Notes under the pieces: generated by a model
The model's input: only the letters and a program-made list of their open reading frames with translations
Told to the model about the DNA's origin: nothing
Databases searched by the model: none
Shown: piece after piece, positions 37,032-45,777 of the stretch
Position numbering within the stretch: the stretch's first letter is position 1
Layout of the letters: the number at the start of each line of letters is the position of its first letter
NCBI RefSeq assembly: GCF_030503855.1
Contig: NZ_CP129971.1
Span: 2,053,501-2,117,500, forward strand
Origin: Marivirga salinae
GTDB lineage: Bacteria > Bacteroidota > Bacteroidia > Cytophagales > Cyclobacteriaceae
Direction of reading: 5' to 3'
DNA length: 64,000 nt
Translations under genes and position numbers: made by a program

Positions 37032-37047
37032 TGGCACATTAATTGGA
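37032..37047 (+). promoter_or_regulatory. Sigma-54 -24/-12 promoter of ATPase 2 and TolC genes
   Basis: TGGCAC-ATTAA-TTGGA: perfect -24 hexamer and standard 5-base spacer. The expected start point (~12 bases after the -12 element) would leave a leader of only ~12 bases before the ATG at 37070. Confidence 0.7.
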
Positions 37048-37069
37048 AAACCACATGAAAAACTAAGAT

Positions 37070-37765
37070 ATGATCACATTAACAGATTTAGACAAATACA
37101 TAAGCAATAAGTTTCAAAGGCAGTTTATCTTAAAGGGATTAAATCTCCAGATTGAAAAAGGTGAGTTTGTGACCATAATGGGGCCAAGCGGAGCAGGGAA
37201 GTCTTCTTTGTTGAATATCATCGGTTTATTGGATGATCATTCAGCGGGGGGGTACCATCTCTTTGATGAAAAAATTGAATCGCTTAGTGAGAAAAGAAAA
37301 TCAGCTTTGCACAAAGAACATTTCGGATTCGTTTTTCAAGCTTATCACTTAATAGACGAACTGACGGTTTATGAAAATATTGAAACCCCATTGCTGTATA
37401 GAGGAGTGAAATCTTCAGAAAGAAAAAGCCTTGTAGCGGAAATGCTAGATAAATTCGGGATAGTGGCTAAAAAGGATTTGTTTCCAGCTCAGCTTTCCGG
37501 TGGGCAACAGCAATTAGTTGGGGTAGCCAGAGCTATTATTGGGAAACCTTCTATTTTATTGGCAGATGAACCTACAGGAAATCTTCATTCAACCCAATCA
37601 AAAGAAATCATGGAGCTTTTTCAGGAGCTCAACCGACAAGGAACCACCATCATTCAAGTGACCCATTCAGAAGAAAACGCACAATATGGTTCAAGAATAA
37701 TTGAATTAGAAGATGGAGCCATACTTAAAGATATTTCGCTTAAAAATGAATTACATGTTTCATAA
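37070..37765 (+). CDS. ABC transporter ATP-binding protein, MacB/LolD-type, divergent
   Basis: 231 residues. Walker A 'GPSGAGKSS', Q-loop 'FVFQAYHLIDELTV', Walker B 'ILLADEPTG' and switch His 'VTHSEE' are intact. The signature reads 'LSGGQQQLVGVARAI' (usual R after QQQ is L) and the D-loop reads 'NLHSTQS' where NLDS is expected. These changes may lower activity or make it a partner in a heterodimer with the ATPase at 20453. It overlaps the TolC gene and is preceded by its own sigma-54 promoter. Confidence 0.9.
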   Translation: MITLTDLDKYISNKFQRQFILKGLNLQIEKGEFVTIMGPSGAGKSSLLNIIGLLDDHSAGGYHLFDEKIESLSEKRKSALHKEHFGFVFQAYHLIDELTVYENIETPLLYRGVKSSERKSLVAEMLDKFGIVAKKDLFPAQLSGGQQQLVGVARAIIGKPSILLADEPTGNLHSTQSKEIMELFQELNRQGTTIIQVTHSEENAQYGSRIIELEDGAILKDISLKNELHVS

Positions 37766-39092
37766 AAATATACTATTTGCCTTTCTGTTTTCCCTTTTAT
37801 CTTATTCTGGTTTCTCCCAAAATCAGCAAGAAAAAGTAATAAGCTTACAAGAGGCAATTGCCATAGGATTAGATAGAAATGTCAGCCTAAGACAAGCAGA
37901 AAATCAATTGATGAGTTTGTCAATGGATCAAACCCAAGCTAAAATGGCCTATTTGCCTAATGTTTCCTTAAATGTGAGGGCAACTAGGCAAGTTGGACAG
38001 CAATTTCAATTGGTGGAAGATGGTTTTGAAATCAGTAATGTGCAAGCCGACAGATTATCAGGAGGACTTTCTGCAAGTTTATCCGTATTTGAGGGGTTTA
38101 ATAGACAGAATCAAATGCGTATTTCTAATTTGGAATTTAAAGCTCAGTCAGAAGGAATAGAAAGAGAAAGACAGAATGTTATTTTCTTGGTTGCACAGCA
38201 ATATCTTCAAATATTGTTGGACCAGCAGTTATTGGAAATAGCCAAAAAGAATGTTGAAAACCAAAAGAATCAGTTAGATCGAATTGAAGGATTTGCCAAT
38301 ACAGGCTTAAGACCACAAGCTGATTTCTTCACACAAAATGCAGCTGTAAAACAACTGGAATTGGAGCTTATAGAGGCGGAGAATACACTCTTGCTGGATA
38401 AGGCTCAACTCACTCAGATTTTACAGCTTAATCCGTTGGAAATGTATAAAGTCTCTTCAGATGAATTGATGGAATTACCTCAAAATCAGAAATTGGAATT
38501 GGCAGAATTATTTAATCTGGCGATAGAAAATAGAGCTGACTTAAAACAACTGAGATTTAGAACTCAATCAGCTGATCAAAATATAGAAAGTTTAAAGTCT
38601 GGTTATTTACCAAGTCTTAGGGCATTTTATGAATACGGAACTCAATATAGCTCACTTAACACCTTGAATTATAAAGAGCAATTATTGGATTTATACCCCA
38701 CAAATGTAGTTGGATTGAATTTAAGCATTCCTCTTTTTAATAATTACATTAACAAAGCAAATGTGGCAAGAGCAAAGGTGCAATTATATAATACCGAACT
38801 TGATTATGAAAATACTGAACGCTTGATTTTTCAAGATGTGCAAAATGCATATCTGAATTATAATGCTGCTATTAAACGTTTTGAAGTGAGCAATTCTGCC
38901 TTTGAAGCAGCAGAGGAAGCCTATAAAGTACAAGAAGAACGCTATAATGCCGGTATTGCCAACTTGGCGGATTTGTCTTTAGCTAATCAGGAATTTGTAA
39001 CAGCTTCAGCTAATAAGGAACAAGCCCGATTTACCCTTATTTTTCAAGAAATGATAGTGGAATATCAGGTGGGGACTTTGGAATTTAAGTAA
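37746..39092 (+). CDS. TolC-type outer-membrane efflux protein
   Basis: About 448 residues from the ATG at 37746 (ATG at 37755 also fits; one at 37713 would add an odd extension). Signal peptide 'ILFAFLFSLLSYSGFSQ'. Two outer-membrane efflux repeats: 'ISLQEAIAIGLDRNVSLRQA' opens the first, 'LAELFNLAIENRADLKQL' the second, each followed by long helices. Typical endings 'VGLNLSIPLFNNY' and 'AEEAYKVQEERYNAGIANLA'. It would form the outer channel for the adaptor at 18682. Start codon lies inside the ATPase gene, so translation is probably coupled. Confidence 0.9.
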   Translation: MNYMFHKNILFAFLFSLLSYSGFSQNQQEKVISLQEAIAIGLDRNVSLRQAENQLMSLSMDQTQAKMAYLPNVSLNVRATRQVGQQFQLVEDGFEISNVQADRLSGGLSASLSVFEGFNRQNQMRISNLEFKAQSEGIERERQNVIFLVAQQYLQILLDQQLLEIAKKNVENQKNQLDRIEGFANTGLRPQADFFTQNAAVKQLELELIEAENTLLLDKAQLTQILQLNPLEMYKVSSDELMELPQNQKLELAELFNLAIENRADLKQLRFRTQSADQNIESLKSGYLPSLRAFYEYGTQYSSLNTLNYKEQLLDLYPTNVVGLNLSIPLFNNYINKANVARAKVQLYNTELDYENTERLIFQDVQNAYLNYNAAIKRFEVSNSAFEAAEEAYKVQEERYNAGIANLADLSLANQEFVTASANKEQARFTLIFQEMIVEYQVGTLEFK

Positions 39093-39141
39093 AGGATTTT
39101 ATAATTGTATTTTATAGTGATTAGTTCTTTTGAGAAGATCC

Positions 39142-40089
39142 TTAATTGTTCTCAACAATCTCTTTGTACAATTGATTTATTTCAGATAAATTCGGTTCTT
39201 GTTTCATCCACTTAATCCGCTCGTCCTGTGTTTCCATCCATCTGTACAACCAACTTATTCCCCATTTTTTATAGTAGATATCTTCTTGGGCATAGATAGT
39301 GTCAGTTAAGGATTCTTCAAAACTGACAATTTCATAATTCTCCTTTTCTACTCGAGTGATTATTTCTCCTATATAGTCAGTATTGATAGCATTGTCATGG
39401 CAGAGGTAAATATGCTTTACTGGACGTTTGTAGATGCTATTTGCCATGGATTCATAAAAGGACAACAGCTCTAAGGTCTTTTCTACATATTGTTCACCTA
39501 TTGCTGCGGCTTTGTCTATTTTTCCATTATTTAGATAATGTAGATATACATAATTAAACATCCAGTCAGAACTTTCTACCGTAAAGGGTGCAATTACATA
39601 ATCCTTCGATTTTAAATATGCTCTAATTTCTACATGTTGGCTTGAATCTGCCCCCATATCATTGAATGGAAATCGGAAATATTTTACCTCTTTGTTGTAA
39701 TTGGAAGCGTATTCTTTGGTTAGTTTTTCACCTTCTTCTATATCCTGAACGAATTTATCGTAACCAACTGCTGAATACCTGACGTGACTATAGGAATGGT
39801 TGCCAACTATAGAATTTTGGTTTTGAATCCACAATTCCAGCAACTCCTTATTCTCCTTCTTAAATTCATTATTGAAAATCTTAGCTTCATTTATGAAAAT
39901 GGTAAAGGGGATTTTTAAGGAATCCAAGACATTCAATAGTGTTGGCTCGAAATTCTCTTTTTGATATTTTCTGGTATTAGGAACATCATCTATTGTTATA
40001 GAAATTGATTTCTTTTGTGAAAAAGCAGAAATATTCACAAAGAGACATAAACAAAGCAGAATTATATATTTGCTATTTTGGGCTTTCAT
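39142..40089 (-). CDS. Polysaccharide deacetylase (NodB) family protein, exported
   Basis: 315 residues with a signal peptide (ending SAFSQ). NodB motifs: motif 1 'SITIDDVPN' (D-D metal/base pair), motif 2 'GNHSYSHVRYS' (H-x3-H metal ligands), motif 3 'YFRFPFND'. These enzymes remove N-acetyl groups from chitin- or peptidoglycan-like polymers. Metal ligands are present, so it is likely active in the periplasm. It is the last of a minus-strand group (DUF418 protein, CPBP protease, this gene) and faces the TolC gene tail to tail across 49 bp. Confidence 0.87.
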   Translation of the reverse strand: MKAQNSKYIILLCLCLFVNISAFSQKKSISITIDDVPNTRKYQKENFEPTLLNVLDSLKIPFTIFINEAKIFNNEFKKENKELLELWIQNQNSIVGNHSYSHVRYSAVGYDKFVQDIEEGEKLTKEYASNYNKEVKYFRFPFNDMGADSSQHVEIRAYLKSKDYVIAPFTVESSDWMFNYVYLHYLNNGKIDKAAAIGEQYVEKTLELLSFYESMANSIYKRPVKHIYLCHDNAINTDYIGEIITRVEKENYEIVSFEESLTDTIYAQEDIYYKKWGISWLYRWMETQDERIKWMKQEPNLSEINQLYKEIVENN

Positions 40090-40107
40090 TTTTTTAAATT
40101 TAAAATA

Positions 40108-40828
40108 CTATTTAAAGTAGATATAATAAGTCAATATAATAGCTGCCATATTATAAATTCCATGAGCTATAATGGTAGCAGTGAGTCTTTTTGTTGAGAT
40201 AAATAATAAAGTGTACATGATGGTAGGCACTAAAATATCAAACCAATCCAATGCACTCGATGGCATATGTCCTAACGAAAACAGCAAGATGGATAAAATT
40301 GCGGAAAACCATAAACCAGTTTTGGGGTTTTTAAAGGTATCTTTTAAAACATTGATGAAATAGCCTCTGTTGAAAAGTTCTTCGGTTATGCCACCACCAA
40401 TTACGCCTAAAGCTATAAAGGAAAGTAATCCAACTAAACTGCCATCATACATAGTCAACATATGGCTAATATCTGCTCTGGATGCCCCGCCTGTGTTGGG
40501 AATAAGTATAACAAACTGAAGAATAGTCCATAAGGCACCGAAACCTAAACCCAGAAAGATATTCTTTTTTAAGATTTACAAACTTAAGCCCTATGTCACT
40601 AAAGTTTTTCTTCAAGATTTTGAGTGAAAAATAGAGCAGGGCGGTAACACCTATAAATTGAAAAAGGGCGATGAGTAATAAGTTTATTCCAATCTTACCC
40701 CCATTTATTTTTGTTACCCCAAAGAATACATCAGGGATAATGAAAAGGATATATCCTAAAAGAATGGTAGCAATAAAAACAATCAGCGTTTTAGATTTGC
40801 TTACGGTGCTTTTGTTGTGGTTTGTCAT
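40108..40828 (-). pseudogene. CPBP family intramembrane metalloprotease, frameshifted
   Basis: The N-terminal half (from 40828, 'KTLIVFIATILLGYILFIIP') and the C-terminal half (to 40108, with 'GGGITEELFNRGYF', 'FSLGH', 'IIAHGIYN') are in different frames. Reading one A fewer in the six-base homopolymer at 40565-40570 (T on the plus strand) restores a continuous ~240-residue protein through 'IFLGLGFGALWTILQFVIL'. The CPBP glutamate pair and both histidines are intact after correction. A homopolymer slip could be real, phase-variable or a sequencing error. Confidence 0.8.
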
Positions 40829-40877
40829 ATTGAATATTCTTAAAGTTTCATGCTATGAGACGCTTAGAATTCTTGCC

Positions 40878-42131
40878 TTAGTTGTTGAATGATTTGTAAG
40901 TAAGTTTCCTCCATATAAATTCTAATGGCCCTTGTTTGTGGTATCTTAACCATAGCATGCTTAGTAAAATTTGAATGATCCAAATGATTACTACGAATCC
41001 CAAAAGTTCAAATCGAAATAATTGATTAAATAACCCAAATCCATATCCATAGAAAATCAACCCCAGGATAATACTTTGAAATATATAGTTGGATAAAGCC
41101 GTCCTCCCAATTTTTGAAAGCACTTTTATATTGATGTTTTTTAGAAATACTTGATAGATTCCATTAAATAATAAAACATAAGCAATCCCTAAAAGCTCTT
41201 TTGGAAAAGTGAAGAGAAGGGCTTTCCAAACTTGTAAAACAGGCTCATGGTCTTTGTAAGTCCAATAAAAATAGCGCAGATAATTAATCAGTAAACCAAC
41301 TATTACTAAACTTATGGTGATGATCCAATAGTAGTTCCAGGATCTATAATCAGAAAAAATCCCCGTCCTGTATAACAACATCCCGATTGACATTACGATA
41401 AGTGTTGAAAGGATGAGAGATTGATGGTAAAATGCTCCTTTATGAACTTTTAATTTGGTATAGCTGCTTTTTACTCCCTCCCAATAGGTTGGTTTCGGAT
41501 TTTCAATAACTTCTGTGGTATTGGATGATTTTATTGAGTAGCGTTTTTCCCATGAATTTATGCGTTTTGTTTCATCTTCTGTTCGTTGGTTTTCGGGCAC
41601 TTTCAATGCTTTTTGATAACTCGCAAATGTATCTTTTCTATTTTCAATGTTTTCATATGATTTTATGAATAGGAGAGAGGAGAGAAAAGCTACTATCAGG
41701 ATGAGATATTTCGATTGAACAGCCCTGAAGGGGAATAACAAAAAACCACAAATTGCATAATGATATAAAATATCCCCATCCCAGATCAAATAGGCATGCA
41801 AGACTCCAAAAACAAACAGCCATAAAAGTCTTCTGGCATATAAATCCAAGGCCTTTAAACCTTTAACTTTTTCTTGGATTCGTTCCATAAAAATGACAAA
41901 ACCAACACCAAAAAGTAAGGCAAACATGGTGTAGAACTTTCCTTGTGTTAAAAAATAGACCCAAAAACGTGTGTTGTGATCAATAGAGCTGTCATATCCA
42001 TATTGCCATGAGCTCCATGGATTAGGATAAGCAAAGGATTCAATATTAATAAACAGTATCCCAAGAATGGCTACCCCCCTAAGAAAATCAAGAGAACCAA
42101 TGCGTTCATTAATTTTAGTGGGCTGGGTCAT
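40878..42131 (-). CDS. DUF418 domain-containing membrane protein
   Basis: 417 residues with about nine TM helices. The N-terminus 'NERIGSLDFLRGVAILGILF' and C-terminal 'IGRTALSNYIFQSIILGLIF' are hallmarks of DUF418/YeiB-like proteins, relatives of membrane acyltransferases. A charged loop (~165-225) separates the two halves. Role unknown, possibly modification of envelope components. Upstream gene of the minus-strand group that includes the CPBP and deacetylase genes. Confidence 0.85.
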   Translation of the reverse strand: MTQPTKINERIGSLDFLRGVAILGILFINIESFAYPNPWSSWQYGYDSSIDHNTRFWVYFLTQGKFYTMFALLFGVGFVIFMERIQEKVKGLKALDLYARRLLWLFVFGVLHAYLIWDGDILYHYAICGFLLFPFRAVQSKYLILIVAFLSSLLFIKSYENIENRKDTFASYQKALKVPENQRTEDETKRINSWEKRYSIKSSNTTEVIENPKPTYWEGVKSSYTKLKVHKGAFYHQSLILSTLIVMSIGMLLYRTGIFSDYRSWNYYWIITISLVIVGLLINYLRYFYWTYKDHEPVLQVWKALLFTFPKELLGIAYVLLFNGIYQVFLKNINIKVLSKIGRTALSNYIFQSIILGLIFYGYGFGLFNQLFRFELLGFVVIIWIIQILLSMLWLRYHKQGPLEFIWRKLTYKSFNN

Positions 42132-42446
42132 AATTTTATTTTTAATTTATCCAGAGCTTTTAGTCTATTGTCAAGTGAAATTGTACTTAAAAAAGCAGTT
42201 AAATATAGTAGGTCTTTACTTCCTGTACAAATTGAAAGTTTCAAGGCATTAACCATGCTCAATCTATTCATATTTGTGATTCTAAAATTATGTTGCAATA
42301 ACTAAAAAATTAGAATCTCGTATTTGATTAGTGAAGATAACATGCTTTAAATCAGTGAATAATAATTGTAGCGATAAAAGACTATTTTATTTTCATACTT
42401 TTTAAAATTGAATAGATTCAATTTGGTAGAACCAAACTCTTTAACA

Positions 42447-42617
42447 ATGAAAAAAATACAACCTTATCAAATTGTCTTATTTCTTATTCTATCATTCACT
42501 TTAAGTAGTTGCGAAATTATTGGAGATATTTTTGAAGCTGGCATATGGGTCGGAGTTATACTAGTAGTAGTGCTAATTGCCCTTGTTATTTGGGTAATTA
42601 AAAAAATAATCAGCTAG
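42447..42617 (+). CDS. Small lipoprotein with C-terminal membrane helix
   Basis: 56 residues from the ATG at 42447; the upstream in-frame TTG at 42408 is unlikely. Lipobox 'TLSSC' at ~16-20, followed by 'EIIGDIFEAGIWVGVIL' and a second hydrophobic helix ending in lysines. Small proteins of this pattern are common in Bacteroidota and are sometimes mislabelled as phosphatidate cytidylyltransferase. Function unknown. Confidence 0.65.
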   Translation: MKKIQPYQIVLFLILSFTLSSCEIIGDIFEAGIWVGVILVVVLIALVIWVIKKIIS

Positions 42618-42656
42618 AATTTAGGAGACTTCATACTTCAAGTTCTATCAGTCTTT

Positions 42657-42889
42657 CCAACCAAAGGTTGGTCAGCCAATGGCTGAGAACTAGACTTCAA
42701 AAAATAGAAGATATATTTCCCTTTGTGAAAACTTTGCGAGACCCTTTATGCGTCAAAGACGCCTGCGGACAATTCTTGTTATATAGTAGAAAAAAATTAT
42801 CTAATGCAATTTGATTAGCCCTCACAATCCTGAGACAAAACGCCAAAATTTAATTGCAGCTATTCAATTTGTAAGAATATTTATTCTTA
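42657..42889. repeat. Hairpins in the 42618-43042 intergenic region
   Basis: CCAACC-AAA-GGTTGG (42657-42671) followed by AGCCA-AT-GGCT (42674-42684) resembles the insertion at 11899 through the shared GGTTGGTCAGCC/GGCTGGTCAGCC core. Further on, TAAGAATA-TT-TATTCTTA (42872-42889) is a perfect 8-bp inverted repeat ~155 bp upstream of the MarR gene, a possible operator. No gene was seen in this stretch. Confidence 0.5.
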
Positions 42890-43013
42890 ATAAATGATGA
42901 AAATGTTATTACCTAATGTACAAATGTTGTTTAGTTGTATTTTTAGTGGATTAGTTCAAATCTTTAATCTGAAACATCAAATTCAAAATCAAGTTAAATC
43001 CAGAAATTTGCAT

Positions 43014-43021
43014 TAATTTTG
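43014..43021 (+). promoter_or_regulatory. Candidate -7 element of the MarR gene
   Basis: TAATTTTG fits the Bacteroidota TAnnTTTG element 21 bp before the ATG at 43043. The -33 element is poor. Confidence 0.35.
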
Positions 43022-43042
43022 TTGCTATACTAATAATTAATA

Positions 43043-43477
43043 ATGCAAGAAGCTGAGAAATATAGTCGATATTCATTTTTATTGGATAAAACAGCACGGA
43101 GGGTAAAGCAATATGCTAAGCAAAGATTCAGGGAATTAGGCTGGACGATCACGATTGACCAATGGGCAGTTTTAAAGCAATTGTACGATAAAGGCGAAGT
43201 AAATCAGAGGGAATTGGCGAGTAATACTTTCAAAGATCACCCCACCATGACCCGTATTATTGATTTATTGAAAGCCAAGGAATTGATAGAGCGTAAGCCG
43301 CATCCAGCTGATAGAAGAAGCTTTATAATAGCTTTAACACCTGAAGGTAAATCTATGGTGGAAGAATGTCTTCCCGAGGTACAAAAAATCAGGATGAAAG
43401 CTTGGGAAAATCTTTCAGATAAAGATTTTCAAGAGTTTAAAAGGATCTTGGAGAGTATTTATCAGAATTTGTCTTAA
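43043..43477 (+). CDS. MarR family transcriptional regulator
   Basis: 144 residues. Winged helix-turn-helix core ~35-110 with 'WAVLKQLYDKGEVNQREL', 'DHPTMTRIIDLLKAKELIER' (recognition helix) and the wing 'HPADRRSFIIALTPEGK'. Usually a dimeric repressor released by small phenolic ligands or oxidation. Its 3' end overlaps the convergent PD40 gene by 4 bp. Target not evident; it may act on its own promoter. Confidence 0.9.
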   Translation: MQEAEKYSRYSFLLDKTARRVKQYAKQRFRELGWTITIDQWAVLKQLYDKGEVNQRELASNTFKDHPTMTRIIDLLKAKELIERKPHPADRRSFIIALTPEGKSMVEECLPEVQKIRMKAWENLSDKDFQEFKRILESIYQNLS

Positions 43478-44466
43478 AATTTGATTTTTTCTATCCCAAC
43501 ATAATAAAGATCAAAACCACCAAGTCCGCCAGGTCGGTTTGATGAAAAAATCATCAAATCATTGGTATATCCTTGTTCTTGAGGTCTGATGATAGGGCGA
43601 TATTCATCATACTCCGAATTGATTTCAGCCCCGAAATTTTCAGGTGCTGTCCATTCTCCATTTATTTTTTCAGAATAATACAGGTCAAATCCACCAAAAC
43701 CACCTGCTCTGTCTGATGCAAAAACCATGAAATCTTCCATAATGAAAGGACATTTATCATCAGAGGTAGAATTTAGTACATCTATTGAGCGTATTGTTTT
43801 CTCCGAATCATCATAGAGTCTATCTAGCAGATCTAGAGAATTATCAAGCTCAACATTGAGAATATCAAATTGACCATTTCTATTGCTACACCAGTAAATT
43901 TGACTGCTATCTTTATTTAATGCCGGATAATAATCATCAAAAGAAGAATTTAAATAGGAAATAGAAGCTATAGTGTCATATTCCTGATTGTTTAAATTAT
44001 GAGTAAATTTTATGTCAAAATTCCCCGATTCATTATTGGCATATAATAAAATTCTGCTATCGCTATAGGTAAACCTCCTAGTAAGATAAGGGCCAAATTC
44101 ATCTGAAGTGCTGTTAATTTTTCTTAAAGCATGATGCAAATCAAAGTTTCTTATATATACACTCATATTGGTATTTGTTTCTTCTTCAATTTGGAATTCA
44201 CCAGACGATTTGGAAAAGTGAAACTTTATGAGTTTATAAATTATATCATACTCCCCACCAGCGGAATTTCTATTAGAAGAAAAACACAAAGGAAAAGTCT
44301 CTCCTAAAATTGGAGAAGTGGAATTGTAATCATCATATTCTGAATTGACAAATTCAAGATTAACTGGGCTGCTTGAGATTGTTGCTGAATTATATTTGTA
44401 GCCAAAAATTTTATTGCAAGAATAGATAATAGGGATTAAAAGGAGAATAGTTAAAAGTTTCTTCAT
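43474..44466 (-). CDS. PD40/TolB-like beta-propeller lipoprotein
   Basis: 330 residues with a lipoprotein signal (lipobox 'IIYSC'). Contains WD40-like PD40 blades: 'PLCFSSNRNSAGGEYDI', 'IYWCSNRNGQFDI', 'MVFASDRAGGFGGFDLYY', 'MIFSSNRPGGLGGFDLYYV'. In Bacteroidota such propellers are often linked to OmpA/PorE-type envelope proteins, but there is no OmpA domain here. Monocistronic. Cell location is periplasmic by the signal. Confidence 0.83.
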   Translation of the reverse strand: MKKLLTILLLIPIIYSCNKIFGYKYNSATISSSPVNLEFVNSEYDDYNSTSPILGETFPLCFSSNRNSAGGEYDIIYKLIKFHFSKSSGEFQIEEETNTNMSVYIRNFDLHHALRKINSTSDEFGPYLTRRFTYSDSRILLYANNESGNFDIKFTHNLNNQEYDTIASISYLNSSFDDYYPALNKDSSQIYWCSNRNGQFDILNVELDNSLDLLDRLYDDSEKTIRSIDVLNSTSDDKCPFIMEDFMVFASDRAGGFGGFDLYYSEKINGEWTAPENFGAEINSEYDEYRPIIRPQEQGYTNDLMIFSSNRPGGLGGFDLYYVGIEKIKF

Positions 44467-44700
44467 CTTGGTTCTATTTTATTATCAACATGCGTATTTA
44501 ACGAATATTTTTTGCTTTATTACAATTTTGAGACTTTAATAGTGCATTTCTCAATTTAATTAGCTGTTTTGTTGTTGATCCATTTAAATGTTGAATCAAT
44601 GTAGGTTAGCAAATCATCTTAAACTTTAAAAATGACGGTTATGAGATTTTTTTCAACGGATAATTGTTAATTTTATAAATTATAGAAATACCCAGAATTC

Positions 44701-45777
44701 ATGAGGAAAATACTATTCCTTTTTCTTTTTCTAGCGCTATCCATCGAGATAAGTGCACAAGTTTCCAAGCCTAAATATGCCAATGAATTTTTGGCAATCG
44801 GAGTAGGGGCAAGGGCTTTTGCTTTGGGCGGTGCTTCTGTAGCTTCTGTTGAAGGGGCTTCTGCCGGATATTGGAATCCTGCGAAACTCTCAAGTCTGGA
44901 AACTGACCACTCATTGGATCTGATGCATGCAGAATATTTTGCCGGCATTGCTGCCTATGATTATGTGGGCTTTGCTACTTCAATTGATGAAGATAGTAAA
45001 ATGGGTTTTTCCATGATCAGGTTTGGTGTAGATGATATCCCGGATACTCGATTTATCTATGATGCCAATGGAGCCTTGAATTATGATAATATCAGATTTT
45101 TCTCCGCTGCTGATTATGCCTTTCAATTTTCTTACGCTCGTGATTTAAAGTTTTTAGAAGGCTTATCTTTCGGTGCAAATGCAAAAGTGATTCATCGAAC
45201 GGTAGGTGAATTTGCCAAAGCATGGGGTTTTGGCTTTGATTTGGGTGCAGCTTACAAATGGAAGAATTTGGATGTGGCTTTAGTGGCTCGTGATGTCACG
45301 GGAACTTTTACCACTTGGTATCATAATGTAACTTTGATAGAAGATATTTATACGCAAACCAATAATAAAATCCCCGAAAATACGACTGAAATGGCTGTTC
45401 CGCGATTAGTGTTTGGAACGGCTTATACTCAGGAATTACCCTACAAATTCTCCATAATGGGGGAGGTAAATTTCGATGCTACCTTTGATGGCCCGCGGAA
45501 TACATATATTAGTGAAGAGAAATTCTCCATTGATCCACGTGGAGGAGTAGAATTGGCTTATGATAAAATGGCCTTTCTCAGATTTGGCGGTAATAACCTT
45601 CAAAAGATCAAGAATTTTAATGGAACTGAAAGATGGAATGGTCAGGCAAGTATTGGTGCTGGTTTTCGATATAAAATCCTGCAAATTGATTATGCTTTCA
45701 CTGACTTAGGCGATTATTCTGAATCACTCTATTCTCATGTTTTTACTTTGATTTTTAATTGGGATGCTAAAGAATAA
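44701..45777 (+). CDS. porV2: Type IX secretion-associated PorV2-like outer-membrane protein
   Basis: 358 residues with signal peptide (ends ISAQ). It begins 'YANEFLAIGVGARAFALGGA' and 'GASAGYWNPAKLS', the PorV/PorQ/LptO signature, and continues as a 14-strand-type barrel ending 'YSHVFTLIFNWD'. PorV shuttles T9SS cargo to the PorU sortase. This paralogue is encoded directly before a PorU-like gene with a 14-bp overlap, as in other Cytophagales porV2-porU2 pairs. Cargo is not known. Confidence 0.87.
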   Translation: MRKILFLFLFLALSIEISAQVSKPKYANEFLAIGVGARAFALGGASVASVEGASAGYWNPAKLSSLETDHSLDLMHAEYFAGIAAYDYVGFATSIDEDSKMGFSMIRFGVDDIPDTRFIYDANGALNYDNIRFFSAADYAFQFSYARDLKFLEGLSFGANAKVIHRTVGEFAKAWGFGFDLGAAYKWKNLDVALVARDVTGTFTTWYHNVTLIEDIYTQTNNKIPENTTEMAVPRLVFGTAYTQELPYKFSIMGEVNFDATFDGPRNTYISEEKFSIDPRGGVELAYDKMAFLRFGGNNLQKIKNFNGTERWNGQASIGAGFRYKILQIDYAFTDLGDYSESLYSHVFTLIFNWDAKE

